Below are positions 28,722-38,167 of a stretch of 64,000 bases of DNA, one piece after another. Position 1 is the stretch's first letter; each line of letters begins with the position of its first letter. Location of the stretch: contig LGYU01000009.1 of NCBI GenBank assembly GCA_001302245.1, positions 310,001 through 374,000 of the forward strand, written 5' to 3'. The stretch comes from Chitinophagaceae bacterium PMP191F. GTDB taxonomy: Bacteria > Bacteroidota > Bacteroidia > Chitinophagales > Chitinophagaceae. A model generated the notes under the pieces. It did no database searches. It was not told where the DNA came from and saw nothing but the letters and a program-made list of their open reading frames with translations. The position numbers and the translations under genes were made by a program.

Positions 28722-30317
28722 TTACTTCACCAGCTTCTGAACAACATTTTGATTGCCTGCTGTAATAGAGGCCAGGTAAATGCCTGGTACCAATGCAGTC
28801 AGACCGTTCAGCGAAACCTGGTTGCAGCCTGCCTGTCCCTGTTTAATTACTTTCTGGATCATTCTGCCATTGGCATCATACAATGCTACTGTAACAGGTA
28901 CTGAAGTTTCCAGGGTGATGGTGAAATTGATCTTTTCTGTAAACGGATTTGGGTATACACTGGTAGCTATACCAACAGTACCGGCTATCTTTACAGAAGT
29001 GATATTGCTGTACGTGGTACGTCCGTCTGCATCTACTTCGCGAACACGATAATATAAAGTACCACCTGCAGTAGTGTTGTGTGTGTAATTATAATTAACC
29101 CTGCTGTTGCTGTTACCTGCTGCAGCTACTGAACCGGCTGCTGTAAAATCAACCCCATTGCTGCTGAACTCGATAAAGAAGGCCTGGGTATTGGCTTCAG
29201 TTACAGTATACCATGATAATTGTACAGCTTTGTTCTTGTAGCTGGCCTGCAATGGCGACAGTTCTACCGGCAGGGTAGTGGGACAAATGTCCGGGTTTGC
29301 GTACGTGTTAAAGTAGTTTGTAGTGTCGTAGGCTGTCATAGATGTATTGAGTTGCACGTTTGTACTGGCGTTATTGAGGGTCTGGTTTACCTGTATCTTT
29401 TGTGAACTGCTGATGCCCTGTATCGTATTGTTGTTGGCTGCTGCACCTGCTACATACAACATACCGCTGCTGGTAATAGGTGTATTGTTCATCAGTGCTC
29501 CGGCAATACGTAGCTGCGCATTGGCATTGTTCATTTTTAAAGCTGCAGAACTGTTGAACGTAAGTGAACCACCTACCCAGAACAGCCCTTCATTACGGAT
29601 CTTGGCATCACAGTTAAACCCGGTTTTGAATACCATCTGGTACAGATTGATTACCGAGTCTCCGTTTAAGGCCGTATTACCCAGCATCACCATTTTATAC
29701 TGGTTGTAAATACGTCCGCTGGTGCTGAAACTCCCTTTTACATACAGTACACCACGATTGTTGACGCTGGTACCGCTGCTGATAGTAACATCAGACAGGA
29801 AATTCATTTTACCGTTATTGATGATAGCAGAACCCGAATTGTTCAGGTTGATACTGCTATTGAAATTCATAGTACCGCAGGCACTGTTGGTTACAGTAAC
29901 AGATGTGCTCTGGTTCCATGCGCGCCAGGTCAGGTTGCCATTGTTGGTAACGGAAGCTCCGTTTGTCAATGATATGCCGGATACACCCAACTGGGTAGTA
30001 CCATCATTGGTCAGGGTAGCTGAAAATGTATTGGCCTGGTTGGGCGAAAACTCACCACCTTTCTTCACAATGATCTCCGAACCATTGCGGGCTGTGATAT
30101 TACCTGTAAACTTGCCTCCGCTCACTACCACCATTTTAGAGCCATTATTTAAAGTCACATCTCCGGTTACTGTTGCCGAGATACATACTGTTTCACCGTT
30201 TGTATAAAGACCGGGTGTGTTCGATACGCTGCCTGCCGGGCATTGTGCCTTTGCAGGAATTATAGTAATCAGGGTCAGTACAAAATTGAGAATAGCAATA
30301 GGGTAGAAATGTTTCAT
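28722..30317 (-). CDS. Secreted Asn-rich beta-solenoid-like protein with T9SS sorting domain (paralog B)
   Basis: 531 residues from the ATG at 30317 (MKHFYPIAILNFVLTLITII signal, cleaved near AKAQ). Same plan as paralog A and clearly a tandem duplicate: CPAGSVSNTPGLYTNGETVC, solenoid-like 'NNG/NDG' region (VTLNNGSKMVVVSGGKF), AFFIEFSSNGVDFTAAGS linker and type A sorting domain (YPNPFTEKINFTITLE ... GNQNVVQKLVK). Each gene has its own terminator, so they are probably separate transcripts. Exported through the outer membrane by the type IX system, whose components are not in this window. Confidence 0.85.
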   Translation of the reverse strand: MKHFYPIAILNFVLTLITIIPAKAQCPAGSVSNTPGLYTNGETVCISATVTGDVTLNNGSKMVVVSGGKFTGNITARNGSEIIVKKGGEFSPNQANTFSATLTNDGTTQLGVSGISLTNGASVTNNGNLTWRAWNQSTSVTVTNSACGTMNFNSSINLNNSGSAIINNGKMNFLSDVTISSGTSVNNRGVLYVKGSFSTSGRIYNQYKMVMLGNTALNGDSVINLYQMVFKTGFNCDAKIRNEGLFWVGGSLTFNSSAALKMNNANAQLRIAGALMNNTPITSSGMLYVAGAAANNNTIQGISSSQKIQVNQTLNNASTNVQLNTSMTAYDTTNYFNTYANPDICPTTLPVELSPLQASYKNKAVQLSWYTVTEANTQAFFIEFSSNGVDFTAAGSVAAAGNSNSRVNYNYTHNTTAGGTLYYRVREVDADGRTTYSNITSVKIAGTVGIATSVYPNPFTEKINFTITLETSVPVTVALYDANGRMIQKVIKQGQAGCNQVSLNGLTALVPGIYLASITAGNQNVVQKLVK

Positions 30318-30714
30318 TGGGGGTACGCTTGTTAACTGGCGGCTATTGTCCCAATGTTGAGCCATTTTTAAAACAGGTTATGCCAGAAACAAATAAGTGA
30401 GTTTTTGAATAATTTAAACTGATTGACAAACAGTTGTTTATGTTTGAGTTTAGACATTTCTCAAAAAATCAGACAATACTCGCATCAGGTAATAGATAAG
30501 CGTTTTTGTCCTTTAATGAGAGGGGTATTCTCTTTTTGGGAAAAGAAAAGGTTTGTTGGGATAGCTTTGCAATGAGTTGCAACATAATATGGTACAAAGG
30601 CGGCAAATAAATGAACGGGTGCTGGCATACAAATATTATAGCCAGAAACTGACTACATAACAGTTTTGCAACATCAGTATGTTGATTACAGGAGAAGGTT
30701 AGCCGTAAAAAGGC
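30318..30714. other. Intergenic region, nothing definite
   Basis: 397 AT-rich bases between cmk and T9SS paralog B. A short hairpin GAGA-ggggtat-TCTC (near 30520) and AGCC/GGCT just beyond the cmk stop are visible; no ORF or recognised site. Confidence 0.5.
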
Positions 30715-31392
30715 TTACAGTCTCTCTCTTGTCCAGCGCAGGGCAATATCCAGTTGTTCGCGGATAGTGAGATGAGAATTGTCAAGCTCCAGTGCGTCTT
30801 CTGCTTTGCGCAGGGGACTTACTTCGCGGTGTGAATCAATATAATCACGCATTTCCAGATTGCTGCGTACCTCTTCCATGGTTACGTTGGGATTTTTCTC
30901 GTACAGCTCTTGGTAGCGGCGTTTTACACGGATCTCTTTATCGGCCGTCATGAAGATCTTCAGTTCGGCATGCGGAAATACCACGGTACCAATGTCACGT
31001 CCATCCATTACAATACCTTTACCACTGCCCATCTGTTGCTGCTGATGTACTGCAAATTCGCGTACTTCCTTAATGGCAGCAACATCGCTTACTTTTTCAG
31101 CTACCACCAGGTCCCGGATCAGATATTCCACGTTTTCACCGTTCAGATACATTTCACAATGTCCTGATTTGTGGTTGGATAAAAACTCCAGTTTTATATG
31201 GTGTAAAGCATCTGTTACAGCTTCGGGATGTGTCCAGTCTATATGATTACGCAGAAAATACAGGGTAATGGCGCGATACATAGCACCGCTGTCAATATAC
31301 AGGTATCCTAATTCACGGGCCAGTTGTTTGGCAAGGGTACTTTTACCGCAGGAAGACCAGCCGTCTATTGTAATGATGATTTTTTTCTCCAT
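30715..31392 (-). CDS. cmk: Cytidylate kinase
   Basis: Phosphorylates CMP and dCMP with ATP in pyrimidine nucleotide recycling. From the ATG at 31392 the protein has 225 residues, the family's usual length, and starts MEKKIIITIDGWSSCGKST with the P-loop at 11-19. Further motifs: DSGAMYRAIT (substrate site), MDGRDIGTVVFP and FMTADKEIRVKRRYQEL (lid region). The open frame upstream to 31605 runs through an intergenic repeat and is not part of the gene. Confidence 0.95.
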   Translation of the reverse strand: MEKKIIITIDGWSSCGKSTLAKQLARELGYLYIDSGAMYRAITLYFLRNHIDWTHPEAVTDALHHIKLEFLSNHKSGHCEMYLNGENVEYLIRDLVVAEKVSDVAAIKEVREFAVHQQQQMGSGKGIVMDGRDIGTVVFPHAELKIFMTADKEIRVKRRYQELYEKNPNVTMEEVRSNLEMRDYIDSHREVSPLRKAEDALELDNSHLTIREQLDIALRWTRERL

Positions 31393-31836
31393 GAGTAGGC
31401 TGCAAAAATGGGAAGAAAAGTTGAGAAGGTGAAAAGAATCGTGTGGGGAGAATTTCGGGTTGGGAATCCTGTCCGAATGAATTCGTTCTGGCGGGCGTGA
31501 GTGGTCAGTAGTGATTTGTGAATGGTCAATAGTGAATGGTGAGTACTGGCTGCTGTTCCTGCTTGTAGCTATTTTATGCAAAACAGCAAGACTGCAAAAC
31601 CACAATGATTACCTGACTTTTTAAACCACAAACGAAGGGGCAAAGTAACACGAAAAAAAGAGGCATTAGCTGTTGCCAGCGAGTCCTTGTCAACTTTTCA
31701 ACCATTTATTCCTTGAACCTTTTCAGACCGTAGACTTTTTACTTCGGGTCTATGCATAACAATCAAATTATACAATCATCAAACAATCAGGCAACCATTT
31801 TTTAATTACAACATTCTCAGATTACAATGTCTACAA
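31393..31836. other. Intergenic region made largely of dispersed repeat modules
   Basis: 444 bases. No gene. Holds the repeat modules listed at 31498-31800 and a stretch (about 31623-31655) reading ACCACAAACGAAGGGGCAAA, a degenerate version of the 'accacaaaggcacaaag' sequence often seen between Bacteroidota genes. Confidence 0.6.
31498..31800. repeat. Dispersed intergenic repeat cluster, copy 2
   Basis: GAATGGTCAATAGTGAATGG with GCTGCTGTTCCTGCTTGTAG (31515-31570), and at 31748-31800 the reverse complement of the 'gcctgattg..tgatggttgtatggtttgattgtta' module found at 36660. Confidence 0.6.
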
Positions 31837-32256
31837 TCATAAATGCACCGTCGTTCTGGCCACCGGTTTCCAGGTTTCGTTCAGCAGGCACCAGATATCG
31901 GTAAGAATAAACTGGTCGGGCATACCAATGTAACCGGCCATTGCATACAGGGTGGCGTGGGTTACTACAATGGCGGTTTGTGGATGAATGGTGATGTTTA
32001 CAAAGATCATTTCATAATCATCCAGCGGATAACCTTCCATGGCCAGTTTCAGCCATTCCTCTTTATTGATACAAAGTTTTTTTCTTGTTTTACTGATGTA
32101 GTTGAAGTTGTCGGGCAGTAACTGTTCTAATTGAGTACGGTCCTTATCTTTCCACAGATTGGTCCAATACAGTGTAAGATGCTTGAAATACCGCTCATCG
32201 TAGAGTAGCATCAGTAGTTTGGGGTTGATCAGGTAATAGAGTGTTGCTATCTGCAA
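31837..32256 (-). CDS. NTF2-like small protein (DUF4440/SnoaL type), tentative
   Basis: 139 residues as an open frame; the true start may be the ATG at 32211 (MLLYDERYFKHLTLYWTNLW, 124 residues). The pattern of an N-terminal helix followed by DKDRTQLEQLLPDNFNYIS, then alternating strands TAIVVTHATLYAMAG and FILTDIWCLLNETWKPVART, is that of the NTF2-like cone fold, where such proteins bind small ligands or act as hydrolase-type scaffolds. Lies 53 bases from the glycosyltransferase start-to-stop neighbour on the same strand. Function not assigned. Confidence 0.6.
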   Translation of the reverse strand: MQIATLYYLINPKLLMLLYDERYFKHLTLYWTNLWKDKDRTQLEQLLPDNFNYISKTRKKLCINKEEWLKLAMEGYPLDDYEMIFVNITIHPQTAIVVTHATLYAMAGYIGMPDQFILTDIWCLLNETWKPVARTTVHL

Positions 32257-32309
32257 AATACGAACAAATTCCCCTGTTGATGATCAACGCTTTCAAACAT
32301 AAGATTGTT

Positions 32310-33233
32310 TTAACTAAAAGATAGCTCGGGGAATTTGGTTTGCAGAAATTCCAGGATGCCCGACGATCGGATCTGGTGTTCCCAGGTCCATGATTGCAGA
32401 TCGGGTGATTTGTAAGATGCATTGCTGATCTGCTCCCAGTTAAAATTGGAAAGATCAGGACGCAGGAAAAAATACTGACCGCCATATTGCTGATGGAACT
32501 GGCGCACCCACGCATAATCTGTCGTTACAATAGGCAACATGCAGGCCGCATATTCCAGGAATTTAGTAGAAGTAAGTGCATTGAAAGGCGGAATATCCGG
32601 AATAAAATTGAGTCCAAAACGCGATTGTAATATATAGGTACGCACTTCTGATTTTTCCACTGGTCCGCGGAAAATGATATTGGGGTACTGCCTGTAGCGT
32701 TCCTGCAGTTCTGTGTAGTTTTTACTCAACAGCAATAAGGTCCGGTCTTTAAAACCCGGTTGGGTAAAACACTTCAGCATCGGTTCAGTATTTCTGCGTT
32801 CAGACAGATCACCTATATAAATAAAATCATATTTCTTTTCGGGAGCAGTGACAATAGGGCTTAACCATTCTGGATCAATGCCGATATCCTGGTAAAAAAA
32901 GGGGATCTTGTCGCTGAAGGTAAAAGCCGACCGTACATATTGATTTTTAAACACCCGGCAGTCGGGTTGTGAATTAAAAATACTCTTGTACAGGTTTTTC
33001 CATGAGGCCAGGGGAGGCATGGAGGGGGAAATATATTCATGAATTTTGCAAATGCCTTCCCGGGGTTTGGACAGGTCGGTTCCCATAAAAAACCACTCTA
33101 CCTGCCTGTGTACCAGGCCCAGCTGATCTTTATCTACCACTTCGCACCGGATATTGAACCGCGAAAAAAAAGAAGGATAGCCTTGCAATGCAGGAAGAAA
33201 AGCCTTATTGGTCTGTACAAAAGCAAAAGTCAT
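32310..33233 (-). CDS. Glycosyltransferase-like protein (GT-B, family 1/4 group)
   Basis: 307 residues. The C-terminal half has the pattern of a GT-B donor domain: KYDFIYIGDLSERRNTEPML, LLLLSKNYTELQERYRQYPN, IIFRGPVEKSEVRTYILQSR, then STKFLEYAACMLPIVTTDYAWV, where the Glu in KFLEYAA takes the position of the usual donor-site glutamate. The N-terminal half is short. Cytosolic. Likely adds a sugar to a surface polysaccharide; no polysaccharide cluster adjoins it. Confidence 0.75.
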   Translation of the reverse strand: MTFAFVQTNKAFLPALQGYPSFFSRFNIRCEVVDKDQLGLVHRQVEWFFMGTDLSKPREGICKIHEYISPSMPPLASWKNLYKSIFNSQPDCRVFKNQYVRSAFTFSDKIPFFYQDIGIDPEWLSPIVTAPEKKYDFIYIGDLSERRNTEPMLKCFTQPGFKDRTLLLLSKNYTELQERYRQYPNIIFRGPVEKSEVRTYILQSRFGLNFIPDIPPFNALTSTKFLEYAACMLPIVTTDYAWVRQFHQQYGGQYFFLRPDLSNFNWEQISNASYKSPDLQSWTWEHQIRSSGILEFLQTKFPELSFS

Positions 33234-33284
33234 ACTATAAACAATGTAGGGATAAATTTATAGATAAGATTGCATAGTGCTTTG

Positions 33285-33292
33285 TAATTTTG
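33285..33292 (+). promoter_or_regulatory. Promoter -7 element of purL
   Basis: TAATTTTG matches TAnnTTTG exactly. Start expected near 33298, about 35 bases before the purL ATG. No good -33 element at the usual distance (a TTG lies too close), so only the -7 box is claimed. Confidence 0.55.
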
Positions 33293-33332
33293 CGGCTTCA
33301 TTACCGAATGCTACACTTGAAATAAAAAAATA

Positions 33333-35567
33333 ATGGAAATAACAGCTAAAACAGCGCAGCAACTACGTCTCACCGAAGAAGAATTTGAACTCATTAAACA
33401 AAAATTAGGACGGACCCCCAATTTTACCGAGCTCTGTGCTTTCAGTGGAATGTGGAGCGAGCATTGCAGTTATAAAAATTCCATTAAATGGCTGAAAACA
33501 CTGCCGCGTGAAGGACAGAAAATGCTGGTTAAGGCTGGTGAGGAAAATGCCGGGCTGATGGATATTGGCGATGGATACGGCGTGGTATTTAAAATTGAAT
33601 CACACAATCACCCCTCTGCCATTGAGCCTTTCCAGGGGGCTGCTACCGGCGTAGGTGGTATTCACCGCGATATTTTTACCATGGGCGCAAGGCCTATTGC
33701 GTCGCTGAACTCACTGCGTTTCGGCAACCTGAAAGAGGCAAAAACACAGCATTTGCTGGCAGGTGTGGTACATGGTATTGGTCATTACGGTAACTGTTTT
33801 GGTGTACCAACCGTAGGTGGCGAAATTTATTTTGAACAATGTTATCATACTAACCCGCTGGTAAACGCTATGAGCGTAGGGATTGTGAAAAACGGTGAAA
33901 CCATTTCTGCTACTGCTGAAGGTGTGGGCAATCCCGTATTTTTTGTGGGCTCTGCTACCGGTAAAGACGGTATTGGCGGTGCCTCTTTTGCTTCGGCAGA
34001 CATTACTGCAGAAAGTGCGGAAGAATTACCCGCTGTACAGGTGGGCGATCCGTTCCAGGAGAAAAAGTTGCTGGAAGCCTGTCTGGAAGTAATTAAAACC
34101 GGTGCTGTAGTAGGTATGCAGGATATGGGTGCTGCCGGTATTATCTGCTCTACTGCCGAGATGAGCGCCAAAGGCAAAGTAGGTATGCGCATTGACCTGG
34201 AAAAAGTTCCTACACGTCAGCAGAACATGAAAGCATGGGAACTGCTGCTGAGTGAAAGCCAGGAGCGTATGCTGATGGTGGTAGAAAAAGGAAAAGAAGC
34301 ACTGGTACAGGCTGTATTCGATAAATGGGATCTGCCTTGTTCTGAAATTGGTGAGGTAACAGCCGATGGTAACCTGCAGTTCTTTATGCATGGTGAACTG
34401 GAAGCATTACTGCCTGCAGAGGAACTGGTACTGGGTGGCGGTGCTCCCCAATATACCCGCGAGTTCAAAGAACCCGCCTATCTTGAAAAGATTAAAGCAT
34501 TCAATCCCGATACAGTAGAAGTGCCTGATGATCTGAAAGCAGTGGCTGAACAGATCATTGCTATTCCCAATATTGCCAATAAACGTTGGGTATATGTACA
34601 ATACGACAGCATGGTAGGTACTGGTTCTGCTTCTACCAACGCACCCAGCGATGCTGCTGTGGTAATAGCTAAGCCTACCAACAAAGGGCTGGCATTGACA
34701 ACTGATTGCAACAGTAAATATGTATTTGCTGATCCGTACAAAGGTGGTATGATCGCTGTTGCAGAAGCTGCGCGCAACATTGTATGCAGTGGTGGTCAGC
34801 CGCTGGGCATTACCAACTGTCTGAACTTTGGTAATCCTTACGATCCGGGTGTATATTACCAGTTTGTACAAGCTATTAAAGGAATGGGCGACGCTTGTCG
34901 CGCATTTGATACACCGGTAACAGGTGGCAACGTAAGTTTCTACAACCAGAACCCCGATGGTGCAGTATATCCTACACCCACCATTGGCATGGTGGGATTG
35001 CTGGATAATGTGAATGATAAAATGACGATGGATTTTAAAGCAGCGGGCGATGCCATTTTCCTGATAGGAAAAAGCCGTGCTGATATTAATTCATCCGAAT
35101 ACCTGCATAAAATAAAAGGCGTAGAGTTCAGCGCAGCCCCGCATTTCGACCTGGAAGAAGAACTGGCATTGCAAAAGAAAGTGGCTGAACTGATCAGCGA
35201 AGGTGTGATCGTTTCTGCACATGATGTAAGTGAAGGTGGATTGTTTGTAACGCTGGTAGAAAGTGGCTTTAATCGTGGATTGGGTTTTGATGTGGTAGCA
35301 TCAGACATCAATATCCGTAAAGATGGTTATTGGTTTGGTGAAGCGCAAAGCAGGGTGGTAGTGAGCGTTAAAGCGATACAGGTAGCCGCGTTCAAAAAAC
35401 TGATGGGCGATCATCCTTATGAAGAACTGGGCGAAGTTACTCCGGGCAGCATTGAAGTAGATGGTCTGAACTGGGGTTCTATTGCAGGCTGGAAAGAAAA
35501 ATATGACACAGCCATTGAAAAATTACTGGCTGGTCATGAGTCTGAGCATGCTTTAAGCACGCTGTAG
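33333..35567 (+). CDS. purL: Phosphoribosylformylglycinamidine synthase subunit PurL
   Basis: Fourth step of purine synthesis: converts FGAR to FGAM with ATP and ammonia supplied by PurQ. 744 residues, the small PurL form that needs separate PurS and PurQ. Motifs: FSGMWSEHCSYKNS near 38, KIESHNHPSAIEPFQGAATG with GGIHRDIFTMGARPIA (ATP/substrate site), VGMQDMGAAG, and in the second half TGSASTNAPSDAAVV and DTPVTGGNVSFYNQ. Single gene; other pur genes are not in the window. Confidence 0.97.
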   Translation: MEITAKTAQQLRLTEEEFELIKQKLGRTPNFTELCAFSGMWSEHCSYKNSIKWLKTLPREGQKMLVKAGEENAGLMDIGDGYGVVFKIESHNHPSAIEPFQGAATGVGGIHRDIFTMGARPIASLNSLRFGNLKEAKTQHLLAGVVHGIGHYGNCFGVPTVGGEIYFEQCYHTNPLVNAMSVGIVKNGETISATAEGVGNPVFFVGSATGKDGIGGASFASADITAESAEELPAVQVGDPFQEKKLLEACLEVIKTGAVVGMQDMGAAGIICSTAEMSAKGKVGMRIDLEKVPTRQQNMKAWELLLSESQERMLMVVEKGKEALVQAVFDKWDLPCSEIGEVTADGNLQFFMHGELEALLPAEELVLGGGAPQYTREFKEPAYLEKIKAFNPDTVEVPDDLKAVAEQIIAIPNIANKRWVYVQYDSMVGTGSASTNAPSDAAVVIAKPTNKGLALTTDCNSKYVFADPYKGGMIAVAEAARNIVCSGGQPLGITNCLNFGNPYDPGVYYQFVQAIKGMGDACRAFDTPVTGGNVSFYNQNPDGAVYPTPTIGMVGLLDNVNDKMTMDFKAAGDAIFLIGKSRADINSSEYLHKIKGVEFSAAPHFDLEEELALQKKVAELISEGVIVSAHDVSEGGLFVTLVESGFNRGLGFDVVASDINIRKDGYWFGEAQSRVVVSVKAIQVAAFKKLMGDHPYEELGEVTPGSIEVDGLNWGSIAGWKEKYDTAIEKLLAGHESEHALSTL

Positions 35568-35635
35568 TGATTTGAAAATGTTCAATCGCTTTCCTGGTTT
35601 AATACCTGAAAGCTAATAGCTAAATCTTATTTACA

Positions 35636-36616
35636 GTGACCAAAGATGCCAATATAGTAGTAACAGGTGCTGCCGGTTTTATCGGCAGTTGCATGGTAGG
35701 TTTCCTGAATAAACAGGGATATACCAACCTGGTACTGGTAGATGAATTTGTGCGGGAAGATAAATATCCCAACCTGGAAAACAAGCAGTTCTCCCGCAAG
35801 GTGGACAGGGATGAATTCCTGGAACAACTGAAACTGGACCAGCCACGATTTGATTTTATTTTTCATATAGGTGCCCGTACAGATACCACCGAGTTTGATT
35901 ATGCAATTCACCAGCGGCTGAACGTTGAATATTCACAGCAGCTCTGGCAATATTGTGCTGCACATCATGTACCCATGGTATATGCTTCTTCAGCTGCTAC
36001 TTATGGAGCCGGAGAACTGGGATATGATGATAATCATGAACTGCCTTACCAACTGAAACCATTGAATCCTTATGGCATTTCAAAAAACGAATTTGATAAA
36101 TGGGCTTTGCAGCAAACTTCTGCACCTCCTTTCTGGGCAGGACTGAAGTTCTTTAATGTGTACGGACCTAACGAGTACCATAAAGCGCGCATGGCCAGTG
36201 TGATCTGGCACAGTTTCAACCAGATCAATAAAAATGGTGTGGTAAAGCTGTTTAAATCACATCGCCCTGATTTTAAAGACGGTCAGCAGTTGCGCGATTT
36301 TGTATACGTGAAAGATGTGCTGAAAGTGTGTTACTGGCTGATGCAACAGCAACCAGCTTCCGGTATTTATAACCTGGGTACCGGTAAAGCACGTAGTTTT
36401 GAAGACCTGGTAAAATCTACCTACGCCGGACTGGACAAAACGCCTCAGATTGAGTATATTGACATGCCGGAAGATATTCGCGATAAATACCAGTACTTTA
36501 CCGAAGCCAATATGGACAAACTGGTAAATGCCGGCTATACAGAACCGTTCTATTCATTGGAAGAAGGCATTGATGATTACGTAAGGCATTACCTGGCGAA
36601 AGGAAAGTTTTATTAG
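35636..36616 (+). CDS. rfaD: ADP-L-glycero-D-manno-heptose 6-epimerase
   Basis: SDR-type epimerase of lipopolysaccharide heptose synthesis. 326 residues, starting at a GTG (35636). Glycine-rich NAD(P) motif TGAAGFIGSC at 10-19, catalytic YGISKNEF with the Tyr and Lys of the YxxxK pair, AATYGAG before it, and the family-specific KFFNVYGPNEYHKARMASV and FKDGQQLRDFVYVKDV. Some Bacteroidota members of this group are annotated only as epimerases, but HldD/RfaD is the best reading. Confidence 0.88.
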   Translation: MTKDANIVVTGAAGFIGSCMVGFLNKQGYTNLVLVDEFVREDKYPNLENKQFSRKVDRDEFLEQLKLDQPRFDFIFHIGARTDTTEFDYAIHQRLNVEYSQQLWQYCAAHHVPMVYASSAATYGAGELGYDDNHELPYQLKPLNPYGISKNEFDKWALQQTSAPPFWAGLKFFNVYGPNEYHKARMASVIWHSFNQINKNGVVKLFKSHRPDFKDGQQLRDFVYVKDVLKVCYWLMQQQPASGIYNLGTGKARSFEDLVKSTYAGLDKTPQIEYIDMPEDIRDKYQYFTEANMDKLVNAGYTEPFYSLEEGIDDYVRHYLAKGKFY

Positions 36617-36651
36617 TTTTTAGCAGTTAGTAATACAAGTCCGAAGCTAAT

Positions 36652-36780
36652 TTGAAAATGGATAGCCTGATTGCTCGATGGTTGTATGGTTTGATTGTTA
36701 CAAGCTGCGAGCTTTGAGCTACAAGCCGCGGGCAAATACAGCAGTGTCCATTCACGACTGACTTTTTACATTTCACACAT
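36652..36780. repeat. Dispersed intergenic repeat cluster, copy 3
   Basis: GCCTGATTGCTCGATGGTTG followed by TATGGTTTGATTGTTACAAG, then GCTGCGAGCTTTGAGCTACA and CCATTCACGACTGAC. Closest relative of copy 1 (6851-7120); same order of modules. Confidence 0.65.
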
Positions 36781-36787
36781 TACTACC

Positions 36788-37588
36788 ATGAGCAAAAAAA
36801 TAGCTATCATCGGGGGCGGTAACCTGGGTACAGCCATTGCCGAAGGACTGATCAACAGTGGGTTTTCACTTCCTGCTGATATCAGTATTACCAAACGCAA
36901 TATCAAAACACTGGCACACCTGCAGCTAAAAGGAGTACAGGTATCTGATAATAATGAACAGGCGGTAAGCCAGGCCGGACTGGTGATCCTGGCAGTAAAG
37001 CCCTACCAGGTAGAAGATGTATTGGGTAAACTGAAAGAAGCTCTTGATCCTGCAAGCCATGTGCTGGTATCTGTGGTAACAGGTATTACCATTACCCAGA
37101 TGCAGCAAGTAGTAGGCAAAAAGATGGCAGTGATCCGCGCAATGCCCAATACTGCCATTGCTATTCAGCAAAGCATGACCTGTCTTGCTTCATCCGGCGA
37201 TGCCAGCAAAGAGCAGATGACATTTATTGAAGAAGTGTTCAACCAGTTAGGCCGTGCAGTATGGATCGATGAAAAGCTGATGGATGCTGCTACTGTACTG
37301 GGTGCCTGTGGTACAGCGTATGCCATGCGTTATATCCGGGCCAATATACAGGGCGGTATTGAAATTGGGTTTGATGCAGCTACGGCTACACTCATCGCTG
37401 CACAAACGGTATTGGGTGCAGCGGAACTGTTGTTGAAAAAAGGCTCTCACCCCGAACAGGAAATTGATAAAGTAACTACACCCCGCGGTTGTACCATAGC
37501 AGGACTGAACGAAATGGAGCACCAGGGATTCAGTTCCTCACTCATCAAAGGCATTGTAGCCAGCTACGATAGGATTGCAAAGGATTGA
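36788..37588 (+). CDS. proC: Pyrroline-5-carboxylate reductase
   Basis: Last step of proline synthesis, NAD(P)H-dependent. From the ATG at 36788, 266 residues, usual length. N-terminal Rossmann motif IAIIGGGNLGTAIAEGL, then VILAVKPYQVEDVL, VVTGITITQM, VIRAMPNTAIAI, and the C-terminal signature TPRGCTIAGLNEMEHQGF with a preceding helical dimer domain. The open frame upstream (from 36695) lies in the repeat and is not coding. Confidence 0.95.
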   Translation: MSKKIAIIGGGNLGTAIAEGLINSGFSLPADISITKRNIKTLAHLQLKGVQVSDNNEQAVSQAGLVILAVKPYQVEDVLGKLKEALDPASHVLVSVVTGITITQMQQVVGKKMAVIRAMPNTAIAIQQSMTCLASSGDASKEQMTFIEEVFNQLGRAVWIDEKLMDAATVLGACGTAYAMRYIRANIQGGIEIGFDAATATLIAAQTVLGAAELLLKKGSHPEQEIDKVTTPRGCTIAGLNEMEHQGFSSSLIKGIVASYDRIAKD

Positions 37589-37777
37589 TAATTTTTGACA
37601 TAGCTCAAAAAAACTTGTTAAGGATCAATGATATTGTCATTAAATTAATATGAAGTCTCAGTAAATTTTATCGCAGAAATCAGATTTTTTTTAATAAAAG
37701 ACTGATTTTTCGGGATTTACAATAAAAAAAGAATGCTTTTTAGTAGATATACTATTCCGGCACTTAAAAATGGGGTG

Positions 37778-37785
37778 TATATTTG
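37778..37785 (+). promoter_or_regulatory. Promoter -7 element of the 53-residue ORF
   Basis: TATATTTG matches TAnnTTTG exactly, 61 bases before the ATG at 37847. No clear -33 element. Confidence 0.5.
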
Positions 37786-37846
37786 TGCCTGAAATAAAAA
37801 GGCAACTTCCTGCGTTAATAGGACAGGCGCCCCAAATTCCAAATCT

Positions 37847-38008
37847 ATGAAAAGAGAAAAATTGAGTCTTCTTGTATTGGCTGTTGAAATAGCCGCTATC
37901 ACATTACTGCATTCTGTACGATCAAATCATGAACAGAGTGCCCATAACGATAAAAAAAGTGCCAACTATAGTTTAAATTCAGCAATTACTGTAGTCCCTT
38001 TCAAATAA
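37847..38008 (+). CDS. Small hydrophobic-start protein, 53 residues, unknown
   Basis: MKREKLSLLVLAVEIAAITL is a possible signal or membrane anchor, followed by a polar tail with SANYSLNSAITVVPFK. It has its own promoter element (37778-37785) and a strong terminator 19 bases after the stop, which together favour a real gene. No family recognised. It may be a secreted or membrane micropeptide. Confidence 0.55.
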   Translation: MKREKLSLLVLAVEIAAITLLHSVRSNHEQSAHNDKKSANYSLNSAITVVPFK

Positions 38009-38026
38009 TCAGCAAATTTTGTACAG

Positions 38027-38058
38027 AAAGCCGCCTTGCATCACAAGGCGGCTTTTTT
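38027..38058 (+). terminator. Terminator of the 53-residue ORF
   Basis: Perfect 12-bp stem AAAGCCGCCTTG / CAAGGCGGCTTT (38027-38038 with 38044-38055), loop CATCA, T-run to 38058. Confidence 0.92.
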
Positions 38059-38167
38059 GTTTAATGGCAGTCAGAACTGAGGTTACTGTTTTTTTTGGTG
38101 TTCTTTAACGAAAAGATCCGGTAATACTTTTAATCTTTGACGGAATTGGTAACCAGACAGTGATTGC

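Noticed and set aside
31393-31605. 71-residue N-terminal extension of cmk
   Set aside because: Runs through dispersed intergenic repeat; the normal Cmk start is the ATG at 31392.
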